A stretch of 64,000 nucleotides of DNA, taken from NCBI RefSeq assembly GCF_018919265.1, contig NZ_JAHLQO010000004.1, forward strand, positions 62,001 through 126,000, written 5' to 3'. How positions within the stretch are numbered: the first letter of the stretch is position 1; each line of letters opens with the position of its first letter. This DNA is from Peptoniphilus ovalis (lineage in GTDB: Bacteria > Bacillota > Clostridia > Tissierellales > Peptoniphilaceae). The notes below the pieces were generated by a model, which was given only the letters and a program-made list of their open reading frames with translations, had not been told where the DNA came from and searched no databases. The translations under genes were made by a program, and so were the position numbers. Positions 1 through 10,286 of the stretch are shown one piece after another.

Positions 1-90
1 TCAATTGATAAGAAACTCAAAGAGAAAAATATCCCAATAATTACAGAAGAAGAAATTAAAGAGGTTTGTGATTATTGGAAGAACTATTAA
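1..90 (+). CDS. C-terminal tail of an unidentified protein (5' end outside window)
   Basis: Frame 1 is open from the first base to a TAA at 88-90, giving the last 29 residues of a protein, charged and ending in DYWKNY. The codons are A/T-rich like the neighbours and the stop lies 60 bases before the MATE start, so it reads as a genuine upstream gene on the same strand, perhaps co-transcribed with the MATE exporter. The fragment is too short to name; no function is proposed. Confidence 0.55.
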   Translation, partial: SIDKKLKEKNIPIITEEEIKEVCDYWKNY

Positions 91-149
91 ATTTATTTAA
101 TGCAAAATCTTTAAAAAGTATTATAATAGATATAACCTTGGAGGTGACA

Positions 150-1487
150 ATGGAAAAAGAGATTGACAAATATGAAGAGATGATAAATACTCCTTTAGAA
201 AAATTAATTTTAAAGCTATCTGTACCCGCAATATTTTCAATGATAATAATTACACTGTATCAAAGTGCGGATACTTTTTTTGTATCAAAGATTAATGCAA
301 AGGCAACCGCTGCTGTTGGAATCGCGACTTCAGTTATTGCTTTTATTGAAGCCATAGGTTTTTTCTTAGGACAGGGTTCTGGAAATAATATTTCAAAATT
401 TCTTGGAAAAAAAGATCACGAGGCTTCAAGTATTTTGGCAAGTGTTGGGTTTTTCTCTGCACTTATAGTGGGTCTAATAATTGCAGTAGTAGGTAATTTA
501 ATTTTGCCAAGCATAATGCCTATTTTGGGATCAACTGATACTATTACGCCTTATGCTATTTCTTATCTTAGAATAATTTTATTATCTAGTCCTTACTATT
601 GTGCAGCACTTGTATTAAATGTAATTCTAAGGTTTCAGGGATTTCCAAAACTTGCAATGTATGGATTATCTTCAGGTGCAATTTTAAATATTATCCTTGA
701 TCCGATATTCATCTTTGTACTTGATTTAGGAATTGCAGGAGCTGCAATAGCTACAATTATTTCTCAATTTTTAGTATTTATTGTACTTTTATATTTTATT
801 AATAAAAAAGGCTTGGTAAAAATTTCAATTAAAAACTTTAAACCAAGCAGCAAATATTTATACTTAATTTTTAATGGAGGTATACCTTCATTATTTAGAC
901 AAATGTTCATATCATTAGCTATTGTCTCAGTAAATACATCACTTAAACTATACGGGGATAACGCACTTGCAGCTTATGCAATAGTTAATCAAATTACAAA
1001 GCTAACAACTTCAGTGGTTGTTGGGCTTTGCCAAGGTTATCAACCAGTTTGTGGTTATAACTTCGGTGCAAGAAAAATAGATAGAGTTAAAAAAGGCTTT
1101 ATATTTATAGTAAAATTTTCAAGTATATTACTTGTGTTTGTTTCAATACTTCAAATTATCTTTGCAAAAAATTTAATTGGAATATTTAGACATGAAGAAG
1201 AAATTATTAGACTTGGAACACTTGCCTTAATCTTACAAAGCCTGGTGTTCTACTTAACTCCATTTATAACAGCTTCAAATATGATGCTTCAAACTATAGG
1301 ATATGCCTTTAGTGCAACTCTAATAGGAATATCAAGAAATGGAATGTTGTTTTTGGTAATACTTGTAAAAATACTTCCAAAATACTTAGGAATAACTGGA
1401 GTGTTTTTATCAAGCCCACTTGCAATAATACTTTCCTTTATGCTAACACTTGTCATTCAATTAGATTTATTTAGAAAATTAGACTGA
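150..1487 (+). CDS. MATE family multidrug/Na+ (H+) antiporter
   Basis: A 445-residue polytopic membrane protein of the MATE family, which exports cationic drugs or metabolites using a Na+ or H+ gradient. About twelve hydrophobic segments are visible. An early segment reads PAIFSMIIITLYQSADTFFV, typical of MatE repeat 1, and the second half repeats the pattern (GGIPSLFRQMF, then NQITKL and a GYQPVCGYNFGA loop, a strong MATE signature). The open frame extends 25 residues upstream to 75, but the ATG at 150 is chosen because GGAGGTG at 140-146 sits directly before it and the residues after it (MEKEIDKYEEMINTP) match the usual MATE N-terminus. Substrate unknown. A bidirectional terminator follows. 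Confidence 0.9.
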   Translation: MEKEIDKYEEMINTPLEKLILKLSVPAIFSMIIITLYQSADTFFVSKINAKATAAVGIATSVIAFIEAIGFFLGQGSGNNISKFLGKKDHEASSILASVGFFSALIVGLIIAVVGNLILPSIMPILGSTDTITPYAISYLRIILLSSPYYCAALVLNVILRFQGFPKLAMYGLSSGAILNIILDPIFIFVLDLGIAGAAIATIISQFLVFIVLLYFINKKGLVKISIKNFKPSSKYLYLIFNGGIPSLFRQMFISLAIVSVNTSLKLYGDNALAAYAIVNQITKLTTSVVVGLCQGYQPVCGYNFGARKIDRVKKGFIFIVKFSSILLVFVSILQIIFAKNLIGIFRHEEEIIRLGTLALILQSLVFYLTPFITASNMMLQTIGYAFSATLIGISRNGMLFLVILVKILPKYLGITGVFLSSPLAIILSFMLTLVIQLDLFRKLD

Positions 1488-1492
1488 TATGT

Positions 1493-1521
1493 AAAAATCC
1501 TCCCAAAAGGGAGGATTTTTT
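1493..1521. terminator. Bidirectional rho-independent terminator
   Basis: Stem AAAAATCCTCCC (1493-1504), loop AAAA, stem GGGAGGATTTTTT (1509-1521). It has a T run on both strands and lies between two convergent genes (MATE exporter on plus, CoA-transferase on minus), so it should end both transcripts. Confidence 0.9.
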
Positions 1522-1527
1522 TATTTA

Positions 1528-2871
1528 TTATCTCTTATTTGAATTTCTCCAAATATTCATTTTTTCTGCTTCTTTAATTAAATCATCTCTAAATTCTGGT
1601 GCAGCAAGGTTAATTATTCCTTCTGCTCTTTGCCATGTTGACATTCCTTTACAGTTAAATTTACCGTGTTCTGTTACAATCCAATGTGTATTTGGTCTTG
1701 CAGCAGTTATTGCAGAGAATGTTTCGAAATTAGGAACTATTCTAGATTCATCTTTTCCAGTTTTCTTATTGTGGAATTTTGATGATAGACAGATAAATGA
1801 TTTTCCACCTTTAGATAAATAAGCTCCAAGCACGAAGTCAAGTTGTCCACCTGCTCCAGAGATGTGTTTTAATCCTGAAGATTCAGAACTTACTTGTCCA
1901 AATAAGTCAATATTTACTGCGTTGTTAATTGATACAAAGTTATCAAGTTGAGCAATAACCCTTGCATCATTTGTATAAGATACTGGTGCAGCCATACAAT
2001 CAGCATTGTTATCAATGTAATCAAGCATTTCTTTTGAACCAGCAGCAAATCCATAAGTTTGTCTAAATCTATCTATATTTTTCTTAGCTCCAGTAAGCTT
2101 ACCTTTTTTAGCCATTTCAACGAATCCATCAACATACATTTCTGTATGAACTCCAAGATCCTTTAAATCTGATTCTGCGATAAGAGATCCTACTGCATTT
2201 GGCATTCCACCAATTCCAAGTTGTAGAGTAGCCCCATTAGGAATTTCTTCTACGATTAATTCCGCAACTTTCTTATCTACTTCTCCAAAGCTTCCTGATG
2301 GAAGAGTTGCAATGTCAGGGTTTTCTCCTTCAATTATATAGTCAACATCTTTGATATTGATTTCGTGTTCAAATCCACCAAGAGCTGTTGGCATTTTTTC
2401 GTTAACTTCTATAATTACTTTGTCAGCTGCTTCAATAACTGCCATTAAGTGAGATGCACTTAGTCCAAAGTTGAAATTACCGTGTCTATCCATTGGAGGA
2501 GTAACTATTACTGCAATATCAACCTTACAGTTTTCTCTATACCATTTTGGAAGTTCAGAATATCTTAGTGGACTGTAAAATCCACCTTGAGTTTTATTAA
2601 TTCTATTTCTGTCTGGTCCACCAGCATGCCAAGAATTCCATACTACTTTTTCTCCTTCTGGATCCTTTTTAAATACTTCAGGTTCCCAAAGAAGTACCCC
2701 ACCTCTTAAATAAATTTCATTTAATTCATCCAGTCTTTCAGCTAAAGCCTTATCAAAAGCAACCGGAGTGTTAACACACCATGCATAATCAATCCACATA
2801 TTGTCCTTTACCATAGCTGCTGCATCTTTAGCAGAAATTAATTTTGATTCATATTGTTTAGAATAGTCCAT
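1528..2871 (-). CDS. Acetyl-CoA hydrolase/transferase family CoA-transferase (butyryl-CoA or 4-hydroxybutyrate type)
   Basis: A 447-residue cytoplasmic CoA-transferase of the family that includes butyryl-CoA:acetate and 4-hydroxybutyrate CoA-transferases, moving CoA from an acyl-CoA to acetate at the end of butyrate-type fermentation. Visible marks: [15 protein letters not shown] near 124-138, the CoA-binding SGAGGQLDF near 338-346, and HTEMYVDG with Glu244 in the position of the catalytic glutamate that forms the glutamyl-CoA intermediate. Length fits the family (about 430-450). RBS GGAGG lies just upstream. It is 16 bases downstream of a helicase-nuclease gene and is probably co-transcribed. 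The exact acyl substrate cannot be told from sequence; butyryl-CoA is plausible given the acyl-CoA dehydrogenase fusion at 32207-34144. Confidence 0.85.
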   Translation of the reverse strand: MDYSKQYESKLISAKDAAAMVKDNMWIDYAWCVNTPVAFDKALAERLDELNEIYLRGGVLLWEPEVFKKDPEGEKVVWNSWHAGGPDRNRINKTQGGFYSPLRYSELPKWYRENCKVDIAVIVTPPMDRHGNFNFGLSASHLMAVIEAADKVIIEVNEKMPTALGGFEHEINIKDVDYIIEGENPDIATLPSGSFGEVDKKVAELIVEEIPNGATLQLGIGGMPNAVGSLIAESDLKDLGVHTEMYVDGFVEMAKKGKLTGAKKNIDRFRQTYGFAAGSKEMLDYIDNNADCMAAPVSYTNDARVIAQLDNFVSINNAVNIDLFGQVSSESSGLKHISGAGGQLDFVLGAYLSKGGKSFICLSSKFHNKKTGKDESRIVPNFETFSAITAARPNTHWIVTEHGKFNCKGMSTWQRAEGIINLAAPEFRDDLIKEAEKMNIWRNSNKR

Positions 2872-2887
2872 ATTTCCTCCTTTAAAA

Positions 2888-5827
2888 CTATATATAATCC
2901 TTATAACTATTGTGACATCTTAAGAATTTAATAAACTTTTCAAACTCTTTTATGATATCCCTTTCACTTCCTACATTAGTCTCAACATATATTTTATTCC
3001 TACCCCTTAAGTCAAAAATATAAGCACCCTTTACAGTAATTTTGTATAGGTCTTCGAAAAATTTAGAGTATAAAATTAGCTGGTCCTTGTAAGTTTCATA
3101 TATTTCTCCAATTGGCAGTGAAGATGTTTTCAAATCTATTATATAATATTCTCCATCTATTATTACAACTTGATCAATAAATCCCTTTACTAAATATCCA
3201 TTTAAGCTGTAATAATAAAGAAGTTCCTTATAAATTATATCATCTTCTTCCATTTCAAGATAATTTTTACAAAGTTTTGAAACAAGTTTATATTTTTCTT
3301 CCGTTAATTCTTCCTCGTAAAAATTAAAAATTCTCTCTATATAAATTTTTATATCATCTATTTTTATATCTTTTTTGGAATAATTTTCTGCAAAGAAATG
3401 CACAATAGTTCCCAGTAGCATAGGATCCATTACTTGTTCTTTCCCGCTACCCATTGTATACTCATCAATTCCTAAAAAGTATTTTTTATAAAAATCCTCT
3501 CTATTTCTTTTAAAATTTATAAAATCAGTAACTGTATAGTACTCTCGAATTCTGCTTTCATTATTCTCAAAGGAACCTAGATTTTCATAAGTTTTTACTT
3601 CAATCGCTTTTCTTTCTTCACTTGTAAACTCATAATCTAATAAATTTAAGTCACAGTTTTCCATCATTTTAAAATATGAATCTGATTGAGGTTTGTCAAA
3701 ATTTCCAAATAAAATAAGTTTTTCCATTGCCCTTGTCATTGCAACATATAGAATTCTCTTTTCTTCTTCTGAGTCCATATCTTTATTAAAATTAACAATA
3801 TTTTTAAATTTATAATTTGAATATTTTGATTTAATTCCTAGTCCATTTTCACTTACTACAATTTTATTTGTTACATTTTTGGATCTTTTAGAATCCATAT
3901 TTGATATAATTAGTGCTTTAAATTCGAGACCCTTAGACCTGTGAATTGTAAGTAAGTTAATTCCATCTTCTAAATCGTCAAATTCCTTTAACTCAATGTA
4001 TTCTTCAAATAATCTATAATCACTGGAAAATTTTTCTACAAATTCAGTTATTATATCTTGAAACTGGAATAGATATTTCATTTCATTGCTTGTCAAATTT
4101 TTAAGAGAATAAAAGTATTTTATAACTTCTTTAGCAACTTCATCTAAATATAAAGTTTTTGATTTTTCTTGAAGTTCTACTAAGAAATTTATAAATTTTT
4201 CTAATTTATCTCCCTTTTTTTCAATATTTAATAAATCTTCAAAACTCTTTGCATTGCTATTTAAAACATTGAGCAAATCTTCAAATTTAAAATTTAAAAT
4301 TGGTGAATTAAATAGAGATAAAGTCTTTATAAAATCATCGGGACTGTAAATAGTTGACAAAATATTATTTGCAAGTTTTAAAACTTCAATTTCTTTTATA
4401 TTTTTCTTGCCTTTATTAAAAGCAATATCATTTGCATAAAATACTTCGGATAATTCTTGAATTTGATTATTACTTCTAGCAAGAATTGCTATATCTTTAA
4501 CATCAAAATTTTTTTGCAAATCTTTTACTAAATTAACTATTTCAGATTTTTTATCTGTGTTATAAAGATAAACTCCACCATCAAAACTTTGGTCAGAAAT
4601 TAATTCTTCGTAAGGGTCTAAAATCTCATTAAATACATTATTTATAAAATCTATTATATTTTTGTCACTTCTATAATTAATATTCATCAAAAGAGATTTT
4701 CCCATAGACTTTACATAATCCGAAAAATTATAATAGGAATCTAAATCAGATCCTCTAAATGCATATATTGACTGCTTTGGATCCCCAACAATAAAAAGAT
4801 TGGAATCTCTAAAATTTCTAACTATTTTATTTTGAATTTTATTAGTATCTTGATATTCATCAATTAAAATGTATTTGTATCTTTCTTGAATTTCTTTTTT
4901 TAAGTATTCATTTTCAATAATTTCACTTGTGTAAATTATTATGTCATCGTAATCAAGAAGATTTAAGAAGTTTTTTCTAGTCGAGTATTCCTTGTCAATT
5001 TCTTTTAAAATATCAATTATAAAAATATAATAATCTTTATTCTTTGATTCTAAATTCTTTTTTAGTTCTACAATATATTCTGTTATTTCATGAATTTTAT
5101 CTTGATTAGGTTTAGAGCTTCCAAGATTATTTAAGATTTTATCAAGTATTTCTCCATTATATTCAGAAGAATTTCTTATCTCTTCAAATTCTTCTGTTAA
5201 ATATAATTTATTAAATTTTGAAGTTGGTTTTAAAACTTTTGAGTAATCTTCTAGCAAAATAAGTAAATTATTAAAATCTCCACTAGAATCTTCAAAAATC
5301 AATGATTTATGTAGTATTTCATCGAAATCATAATTATTATTTCTAAAATCATTGTAAAGATTTATAAATTCATCTAATTCCTCAAAAGGCGTTGTTCTAA
5401 AATCTTTTAAGTAACTTTCGTAGTCACCACCCTTATATGTATATAAAACTTTTTTAACACTTTCTTTAATTAGTGTTGTAGACATTGCTTCATCGCAAAC
5501 ATCAAAATTAGGATTAATCCCTATTACTAGGGAATAATCCTTAATCATTTCAAGACAAAAAGCATGTATTGTCATAATATTTAATTCTGACTCATCAAAA
5601 GAAATCTCTTCTTCAACCATTTCCTTAGAAATTCTTGACTTCATTTCTTCTGCTGCTTTATTTGTAAAAGTAATTGCAAGAATGTTTCTAGGAAGAGTGT
5701 TGTGTTTTACAATATTAATAAATCTTGAAGTCAGTACTCTAGTTTTACCTGTACCAGCTCCAGCTATTAAAGTTATATTTTCATCTATTAAATTAACAGC
5801 TTTTTCTTGAATATGATTTAATTTCAT
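2888..5827 (-). CDS. UvrD/RecB-type ATP-dependent helicase with C-terminal RecB-like nuclease (AddA-like)
   Basis: A 979-residue superfamily 1 DNA helicase-nuclease. Walker A AGAGTGKT is at 22-29, Walker B DEYQD at 323-327, [12 protein letters not shown] at 348-359 and NYRS at 384-387; a late [11 protein letters not shown] segment matches helicase motif VI. The C-terminus carries a PD-(D/E)XK nuclease core: GFID (Asp885), then DLKT (Asp898, Lys900), followed by a QLILYSKFF helix. This matches AddA/RecB proteins, which process DNA double-strand ends for recombination, but it is shorter than a typical AddA (about 1200) and no addB neighbour is present, so a solo RecB-like repair nuclease is equally possible. 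It lies between arsR (15-base gap) and the CoA-transferase (16-base gap). Confidence 0.82.
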   Translation of the reverse strand: MKLNHIQEKAVNLIDENITLIAGAGTGKTRVLTSRFINIVKHNTLPRNILAITFTNKAAEEMKSRISKEMVEEEISFDESELNIMTIHAFCLEMIKDYSLVIGINPNFDVCDEAMSTTLIKESVKKVLYTYKGGDYESYLKDFRTTPFEELDEFINLYNDFRNNNYDFDEILHKSLIFEDSSGDFNNLLILLEDYSKVLKPTSKFNKLYLTEEFEEIRNSSEYNGEILDKILNNLGSSKPNQDKIHEITEYIVELKKNLESKNKDYYIFIIDILKEIDKEYSTRKNFLNLLDYDDIIIYTSEIIENEYLKKEIQERYKYILIDEYQDTNKIQNKIVRNFRDSNLFIVGDPKQSIYAFRGSDLDSYYNFSDYVKSMGKSLLMNINYRSDKNIIDFINNVFNEILDPYEELISDQSFDGGVYLYNTDKKSEIVNLVKDLQKNFDVKDIAILARSNNQIQELSEVFYANDIAFNKGKKNIKEIEVLKLANNILSTIYSPDDFIKTLSLFNSPILNFKFEDLLNVLNSNAKSFEDLLNIEKKGDKLEKFINFLVELQEKSKTLYLDEVAKEVIKYFYSLKNLTSNEMKYLFQFQDIITEFVEKFSSDYRLFEEYIELKEFDDLEDGINLLTIHRSKGLEFKALIISNMDSKRSKNVTNKIVVSENGLGIKSKYSNYKFKNIVNFNKDMDSEEEKRILYVAMTRAMEKLILFGNFDKPQSDSYFKMMENCDLNLLDYEFTSEERKAIEVKTYENLGSFENNESRIREYYTVTDFINFKRNREDFYKKYFLGIDEYTMGSGKEQVMDPMLLGTIVHFFAENYSKKDIKIDDIKIYIERIFNFYEEELTEEKYKLVSKLCKNYLEMEEDDIIYKELLYYYSLNGYLVKGFIDQVVIIDGEYYIIDLKTSSLPIGEIYETYKDQLILYSKFFEDLYKITVKGAYIFDLRGRNKIYVETNVGSERDIIKEFEKFIKFLRCHNSYKDYI

Positions 5828-5842
5828 TATTTCTCCAATAAA

Positions 5843-6121
5843 CTAACTAAATAATGCTCGTGCTACAGAAATGATAAGATCATTTTCAACTTTGTAAAAT
5901 ATTTCCGTACCTTTTCTAGTACTTTCTAAAATTCCAGCTCTTTTTAATTTGCCTAAGTGAGAAGAGATTGTAGGCTGTGGCACTTGAAATTTTTCTTGCA
6001 TACTACCTACGTTACAAGGTCCATTATCAATTAAATTCTTGATGATATTAAGTCTGACTGGGTGAGCCATGACTTTAAGTACCTCTGCTGTCTTGTCTAA
6101 ATCTAATGTTTTATCTTTCAC
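5843..6121 (-). CDS. ArsR-family winged-helix transcriptional regulator
   Basis: A 92-residue single-domain DNA-binding protein. The ArsR fold is clear: LKVMAHPVRLNIIKNL near 15-30, recognition region VPQPTISSHLGKLKRAGI near 47-64, and wing RKGTEIFYKV near 69-78. The classic metal-binding ELCVC motif is absent; one cysteine remains in GPCNVG (Cys36), so the signal may be a thiol or oxidant, or there may be no ligand. The start is GTG at 6119-6121, preceded by GGAGGT. It is the first gene of a three-gene run with the helicase-nuclease and CoA-transferase and may repress its own operon. Ligand unknown. Confidence 0.88.
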   Translation of the reverse strand: MKDKTLDLDKTAEVLKVMAHPVRLNIIKNLIDNGPCNVGSMQEKFQVPQPTISSHLGKLKRAGILESTRKGTEIFYKVENDLIISVARALFS

Positions 6122-6339
6122 TTAATACCTCCAAATTATTTTATATAATAACATTATAATATTTAATAATTGAATCTTTGTCAATTCTTCGAGGTTTTGA
6201 AATCTATTATTAAAATTGCTATATAAAGCCATTTAACCTTATTGTAAATTTTGTGTAAAAAATCTTAGACTTTACTTAACTTTTGTTTAAATTTATATTA
6301 AATTTTTTAAGTATTTACAAATAAATTTTATTAGTCTTT
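6122..6339. other. Intergenic region upstream of arsR
   Basis: About 218 A/T-rich bases between the end of the frameshifted nitrilase frame and arsR. It must hold the arsR promoter on the minus strand, but no convincing -35/-10 pair or dyad operator could be picked out. No RNA gene or ORF seen. Confidence 0.4.
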
Positions 6340-7115
6340 TTAATATAATTCTTTTCTTCGAGAACTCATTAGGTCGAATGTTTTTAATAGTTTCTTTTTA
6401 TAGTTTAAATCAATCTCTGTGAATTTAATTTCTATTTTTTTATCAGGGCTTATTAAGTAATCACCCATTGGGTTTATTACCGCACTTTGACCACAGAATC
6501 TATCTTTGGAATTTTTTGAAGTCTATTATTTGCAACAACAAAAATTTGATTTTCTATCGCCCTAACCTTGCAATAGGTTTTAAAATTTTCTTCTCCAGCT
6601 TCCGGCCAAGCTGCGACTATAAATAGTATTTCTATTCCTTGTAAGGCTAGTTTTCTAATCATTTCCGGAAAGCTAATGTCAAAACAAATTGCAACTGAAC
6701 ATTTAATATTATCAATTTTAAAAGTTATAAAATTACAACCTTGTGCTGTAAATTTATCTTCATCTGAACCTATATAAAGATGAGTCTTATCATAGGAAGC
6801 TATAAGTTCACCACTTCTATTATAAATAAAAGAAGTGTTTTTTACTTCTCCATTATAAAAATTCGCAACGCTTCCTCCTATTATATTTACATTTAGTTTT
6901 TTAGATAGTTTTGAGAAAAATTTATTTACTCTATCTCCTTCTCCAATAACTTTTTCTTTTAACTCTTCATCAAATTCACAAATATTCCAAAGTTCAGGTA
7001 GAACTATAGTATCAGGTCTATTTTTAGCTGCTTCTAGAATTTTTTCTTCAGCAATTTTATAATTTTTATCTATATTTACAGGGTCAAATTTATCTTGAAT
7101 AATTGCTATTTTCAT
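6340..7115 (-). pseudogene. Nitrilase-superfamily carbon-nitrogen hydrolase (omega-amidase-like) with a single frameshift
   Basis: From the ATG at 7115 (AGGAGGG upstream) the frame encodes 212 residues of a C-N hydrolase with the whole catalytic triad: Glu41 in LPELWN, Lys110 in YDKTHLY and Cys144 in AICFDISFP. It then stops at 6477. The family's conserved C-terminus continues in another frame: NSKDRFCGQSAVINPMGDYL followed by about 40 residues to a TAA at 6340-6342. The switch point is the T6 run at 6512-6517 (A6 on the coding strand); one extra A would join the halves into a 258-residue protein, the normal family length. It could be a recent mutation, a sequencing error, phase variation or slippage. 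A hairpin terminator after ileS sits just upstream. Confidence 0.85.
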
Positions 7116-7129
7116 AAGCCCTCCTATAT

Positions 7130-7155
7130 AAAAAGGTCCAGCAATGCTGAACCTT
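7130..7155 (-). terminator. Rho-independent terminator after ileS
   Basis: On the minus strand AAGGTTCAGC-ATT-GCTGGACCTT is followed by TTTAT. It starts a few bases after the ileS stop and should separate ileS from the nitrilase gene downstream, whose own promoter is not evident. Confidence 0.85.
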
Positions 7156-7159
7156 AATA

Positions 7160-10100
7160 TTATAACTTTTCTATTGCTATCTTAATATCGTGACCATTTA
7201 AGTTTTCAACTTCAGAAGAGTTGTCTACATTCTCAATCTCAAGAGCAAGAGTTTCAGTTTTAATAAATTCTTTTTCTGATTCAATTGCTTCTGTAACTTC
7301 TTCATCAGTAGTGTATTTAATCTTAATATTGTCAAGAATATCTAGATCTTTTTTCTTTCTAAGTTGTTGAACTTTAGATACAAATTCTCTTACATAACCT
7401 TCTTTTAAAAGTTTTTCATCGAGCTCAGTGTCAAGAATTACGAAAAGATTATTTTCCATAACTACGTCAAAACCTTCTTTGGCGCTAATTTTAACTTCAA
7501 CAAAATCTCTTTTGATTTCTGTTTCTTCTCCGCCAAGTTCTAACATAACATCTTTTTCATTTAGTTCATTAAGGAATTCTTTAGAATCTAATTCGCGAAG
7601 TACATTTCCGAATTCTTTAACTTTCTTTCCAAGTACGCTACCGCAAACTTTGAAATTTGGTTTTAATTCAAATTCCATATATTTAGAAAGATCTTTTTCA
7701 AATACAACTTCTTTGACATTTAATTCTTCTTCGATTAAATCAGTTAATTCGCCAATTATTTCTTGATATTTACCATCGATAATTACCTTATTAAGAGGTT
7801 GTCTAACTTTAATCTTAGCTTCCTCTCTTGAAGCTCTACCAAGTGTTACTAAATCTCTAACAAGATCCATTTTTTCTTCGACCTTGTCATCAATTTTAGC
7901 TTCATCAAATTCCGGATAATCTGCAAGATGAACTGATTCTCCCTCAGTTAGTGATTTATACATTTCTTCAGCTATAAATGGAACAAATGGAGCTATTAGT
8001 TTAGTTACTCCTAAGAGAACATCATAAGTTGTCTTGTAAACTGCAAGTTTAGTTTGATCTTTATCAGTTTTCCAGAATCTTCTTCTGTTCCTTCTTATAT
8101 ACCAGTTAGAGATATCCTCGATTACAAATTCTTGGATTTCACGAACTACTTTTGTAAGTTCAAATTGATCCATATCTTCTCTAACATTTTTAACAAGTCT
8201 ATTGTATTTAGAAACTAACCATTTGTCGATTTCATCTAAGTCTTCGTATTTAACATCGTATTCTCTTGGATCGATTTCATCTGTATTTGCATAAAGACTA
8301 AAAAAGTTGTAAGTGTTTCTTAAAGATCTAAAGAATTTAGATTCAATTTCTCTTAATCCATCTTCATCAAATTTTGTAGGAGCCCATGGTGGTGATACAT
8401 AAAGTAAGTACCATCTCACAACGTCAGCACCGTATTTATCAAATAATTCAAATGGTGCTACAGTATTTCCTCTTGATTTAGACATCTTCTTTCCTTCTTT
8501 ATCAAGAATTAAGTCATTTACAAGTACATTTTTATACGGACTCTTTCCAGTCATATAAGTTGAAATTGCAATTAAGGAGTAGAACCATCCTCTAGTTTGG
8601 TCAATTCCTTCACAGATAAAGTCTGCTGGGAATAATTCATCAAAGTTTTCTTTATTTTCAAATGGATAATGCCATTGTGCAAAAGGCATTGAGCCAGAGT
8701 CAAACCATACATCAATTACATCAGGTTCTCTCTTCATTTCCTTGCCACAGTGAGGACATTTCAAATGAATATCATCAACATAAGGCCTGTGAAGCTCTAC
8801 ATCTTCAGGTACATCTTCAACGGCTTTATTTCTTAAATCTTCGATAGAACCAACTGATTCTGTATGACCACATTCACATCTCCAAATTGGAAGTGGTGTT
8901 CCCCAATATCTTGAACGAGAAATTGCCCAGTCATTAAGATTTTCTAGCCAATTTCCAAATCTCTTTTCTCCGACAAAATCTGGGAACCAATTTACTCCGT
9001 TATTATTTTCAATTAGCTTATCCTTAAACTTAGTAACTTCAATGTACCAAGATGGATGTGCGTAATAAATAAGTGGAGTGTGACATCTCCAACAGTGTGG
9101 ATAATTATGTGACACTTTTTGCTTAGAGAATAGTAAATCGTGATCAATTAAATAATGAAGAATTTCATGATCTGCGTCAATTACAAATTGACCCTTCCAT
9201 GGAGTTTCAGTAAACTTGCCTTCTTCATCTACTGGTTTAATCATCGGAAGGTCATATCTTCTTCCAGTTTGGTAGTCATCTTCACCAAATGCAGGTGCAG
9301 TATGAACAATACCAGTACCATCTTCTGTAGTTACATAATCAGCTAAAACGACATAAAATGCTTTTTTATCTGGTTTTATAAAATCAAGTAATTGTTCGTA
9401 TTCAATGTGTTCAAGTTCTTCACCTAGAAGAGTTTCAACTACTTCATATTCACTGTCTTTAAAAACATCTCCTGCAAGATTTTTTGCAACATAATAGAAA
9501 TTTCCATCTTCATGCTTAACTTTTACATATTCAACTTTTGGATTAACTGCAAGGGCAATATTTGATGGAAGAGTCCATGGTGTAGTTGTCCATGCTAGGA
9601 AATATTCATTATCTATGTCTTTGATTTTAAATTTACAAGTTGCAGTAACTGTTTTGATTTCTTCATAGCCTTGTGCAACTTCGTGAGATGCAAGTCCAGT
9701 TCCACATCTTGGACAATATGGCACAATTTTATGACCTTCATATATAAGTCCATCATTAAACATTTTGTCTAGAATATGCCATACAGATTCTATATAAGAA
9801 TTTTCAAGAGTGATGTAAGGATGATCTAAGTCAATTAAATATCCCATTCTTCTAGTAAGTTGTCTCCACTCTTTTTCATATTCAAAAACAGACTCTTTAC
9901 ATTTTTTATTAAATTCTTCAACTCCATAAGCTTCAATGTCTTGTTTATTGTGAAGATCTAATTTCTTTTCAACTTCAATTTCTACTGGTAGACCATGAGT
10001 ATCCCAACCTGCTTTTCTCTTAACTTCATATCCAAGCATTGTATGATATCTACAAGTTAAATCCTTTAAAGTTCTCGCCATTACATGGTGAATTCCAGGT

Positions 10101-10261
10101 TTACCATTAGCTGTTGGAGGTCCTTCATAGAAAATATATGGTTGTCCATCTTTTCTTGTCTCCACAGATCTGTGAAGAAGATCGATGTCATCCCAAAATT
10201 CTGAAATTTTTTCTTCTCTCTCACTAACATGAGCTTTTGATAATTCTTTAAACTTTGCCAT
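7160..10261 (-). CDS. ileS: Isoleucyl-tRNA synthetase, type 2 (IleRS2), with GIHH signature
   Basis: A 1033-residue class I aminoacyl-tRNA synthetase that charges tRNA-Ile. The N-terminal Rossmann fold starts with GPPTANGKPGIHH (47-59); the KMSKS loop is at 592-596; the editing (CP1) domain lies between them and the anticodon-binding domain and C-terminal extension follow. The length and the GPPTANG form place it in the eukaryote-like IleRS2 group rather than the ~920-residue IleRS1, and IleRS2 enzymes are generally mupirocin tolerant. Unusually, residues 56-59 are GIHH where class I enzymes have HIGH (HXGH); I confirmed this from the codons at 10085-10096. Expression is controlled by the T-box leader upstream, and a terminator follows the stop. 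Confidence 0.97.
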   Translation of the reverse strand: MAKFKELSKAHVSEREEKISEFWDDIDLLHRSVETRKDGQPYIFYEGPPTANGKPGIHHVMARTLKDLTCRYHTMLGYEVKRKAGWDTHGLPVEIEVEKKLDLHNKQDIEAYGVEEFNKKCKESVFEYEKEWRQLTRRMGYLIDLDHPYITLENSYIESVWHILDKMFNDGLIYEGHKIVPYCPRCGTGLASHEVAQGYEEIKTVTATCKFKIKDIDNEYFLAWTTTPWTLPSNIALAVNPKVEYVKVKHEDGNFYYVAKNLAGDVFKDSEYEVVETLLGEELEHIEYEQLLDFIKPDKKAFYVVLADYVTTEDGTGIVHTAPAFGEDDYQTGRRYDLPMIKPVDEEGKFTETPWKGQFVIDADHEILHYLIDHDLLFSKQKVSHNYPHCWRCHTPLIYYAHPSWYIEVTKFKDKLIENNNGVNWFPDFVGEKRFGNWLENLNDWAISRSRYWGTPLPIWRCECGHTESVGSIEDLRNKAVEDVPEDVELHRPYVDDIHLKCPHCGKEMKREPDVIDVWFDSGSMPFAQWHYPFENKENFDELFPADFICEGIDQTRGWFYSLIAISTYMTGKSPYKNVLVNDLILDKEGKKMSKSRGNTVAPFELFDKYGADVVRWYLLYVSPPWAPTKFDEDGLREIESKFFRSLRNTYNFFSLYANTDEIDPREYDVKYEDLDEIDKWLVSKYNRLVKNVREDMDQFELTKVVREIQEFVIEDISNWYIRRNRRRFWKTDKDQTKLAVYKTTYDVLLGVTKLIAPFVPFIAEEMYKSLTEGESVHLADYPEFDEAKIDDKVEEKMDLVRDLVTLGRASREEAKIKVRQPLNKVIIDGKYQEIIGELTDLIEEELNVKEVVFEKDLSKYMEFELKPNFKVCGSVLGKKVKEFGNVLRELDSKEFLNELNEKDVMLELGGEETEIKRDFVEVKISAKEGFDVVMENNLFVILDTELDEKLLKEGYVREFVSKVQQLRKKKDLDILDNIKIKYTTDEEVTEAIESEKEFIKTETLALEIENVDNSSEVENLNGHDIKIAIEKL

Positions 10262-10286
10262 CTAAAACTCCTTTTTCTTCTAAATA

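Noticed and set aside
75-149. 25-residue N-terminal extension of the MATE exporter
   Set aside because: No RBS before 75, overlap with the preceding gene's end, and a good GGAGGTG directly before the ATG at 150.
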